A DNA stretch of 6,575 bases from positions 1 to 6,575 of the forward strand of contig JAPOZF010000347.1 in the NCBI GenBank assembly GCA_026706165.1, read 5' to 3'. The position numbers were made by a program, and so were the translations under genes. Within the stretch, counting starts at the first letter, position 1. The number at the start of each line of letters is the position of its first letter. The notes beneath the pieces are model-generated. The model was not told where the DNA came from, made no database searches, and saw only the letters and a program-made list of their open reading frames with translations. This document shows positions 6,544-6,575 of this stretch, piece by piece. The stretch comes from Gemmatimonadota bacterium (GTDB taxonomy: Bacteria > Latescibacterota > UBA2968 > UBA8231).

Positions 6544-6575
6544 ATGCCGCTCAATCTGAACCACGCCGACCTGAC
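6544..6575 (+). CDS. Start of an unidentified gene, cut by the window end
   Basis: Only MPLNLNHADL is readable before the window ends, far too little to name a family. The start is supported by a well-spaced GAGGAG site and by the tight 10-nt gap after the enolase-family stop, so the gene is probably cotranscribed with it and may act in the same pathway. Confidence 0.55.
   Translation, partial: MPLNLNHADL

Noticed and set aside
1..6575. CRISPR arrays, tRNA or rRNA genes, insertion sequences, long direct repeats
   Set aside because: I saw no regularly spaced repeats, no tRNA-like cloverleaf or CCA end, no transposase motifs and no terminal inverted repeats on reading both strands; apart from the small gaps described, the window is filled by protein-coding genes.

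Overview
This window is GC-rich (about two-thirds by eye) and is read entirely from the + strand. It holds five substantial coding regions plus the first codons of a sixth, with little spacing between them, so it looks like a single catabolic gene cluster. A secreted outer-membrane-type protein with a CBM9-like domain and a DUF5916 beta-barrel (2500-5046) means the host is a diderm (Gram-negative-type) bacterium. High GC, strong Shine-Dalgarno sites, GTG/TTG starts, a DUF5916 protein, an unusual enolase-superfamily protein and a TIM-barrel isomerase would fit an environmental lineage such as Latescibacterota, Poribacteria, Gemmatimonadota, Planctomycetota or Acidobacteriota. The sequence does not decide among them.

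Layout. (1) 2-388: C-terminal end of a protein whose tail resembles the final beta-sandwich of many glycoside hydrolases. (2) 389-535: non-coding gap ending in a strong ribosome-binding site. (3) 536-1054: ureidoglycolate lyase (AllA)-family protein, copy 1. (4) 1056-1865: xylose-isomerase-like TIM-barrel isomerase/epimerase, starting one base after the previous stop. (5) 1924-2472: AllA-family protein, copy 2, a clear but diverged paralogue of copy 1. (6) 2500-5046: secreted CBM9-like/DUF5916 outer-membrane protein. (7) 5047-5246: 200 bp with an orphan Shine-Dalgarno site, a GC hairpin and possible tiny ORFs. (8) 5247-6533: enolase-superfamily protein with a TTG start, two of the three usual acidic metal ligands, and a C-terminal extension of about 90 residues. 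(9) 6544-6575: start of another gene, cut by the window edge.

How they may work together (inference). A glycosidase-like protein, an outer-membrane protein, a sugar isomerase/epimerase, an enolase-superfamily enzyme and two AllA-like enzymes suggest uptake and breakdown of a sugar or sugar acid. The AllA-like pair could carry out a lyase or carbinol-type step. Nothing visible here (no allantoicase, urease or allantoinase) supports a real ureide pathway, so the label 'ureidoglycolate lyase' should be read as a family name only. The most unusual points are the diverged AllA pair flanking a TIM-barrel enzyme and the enolase-superfamily member with an apparently rebuilt active site.
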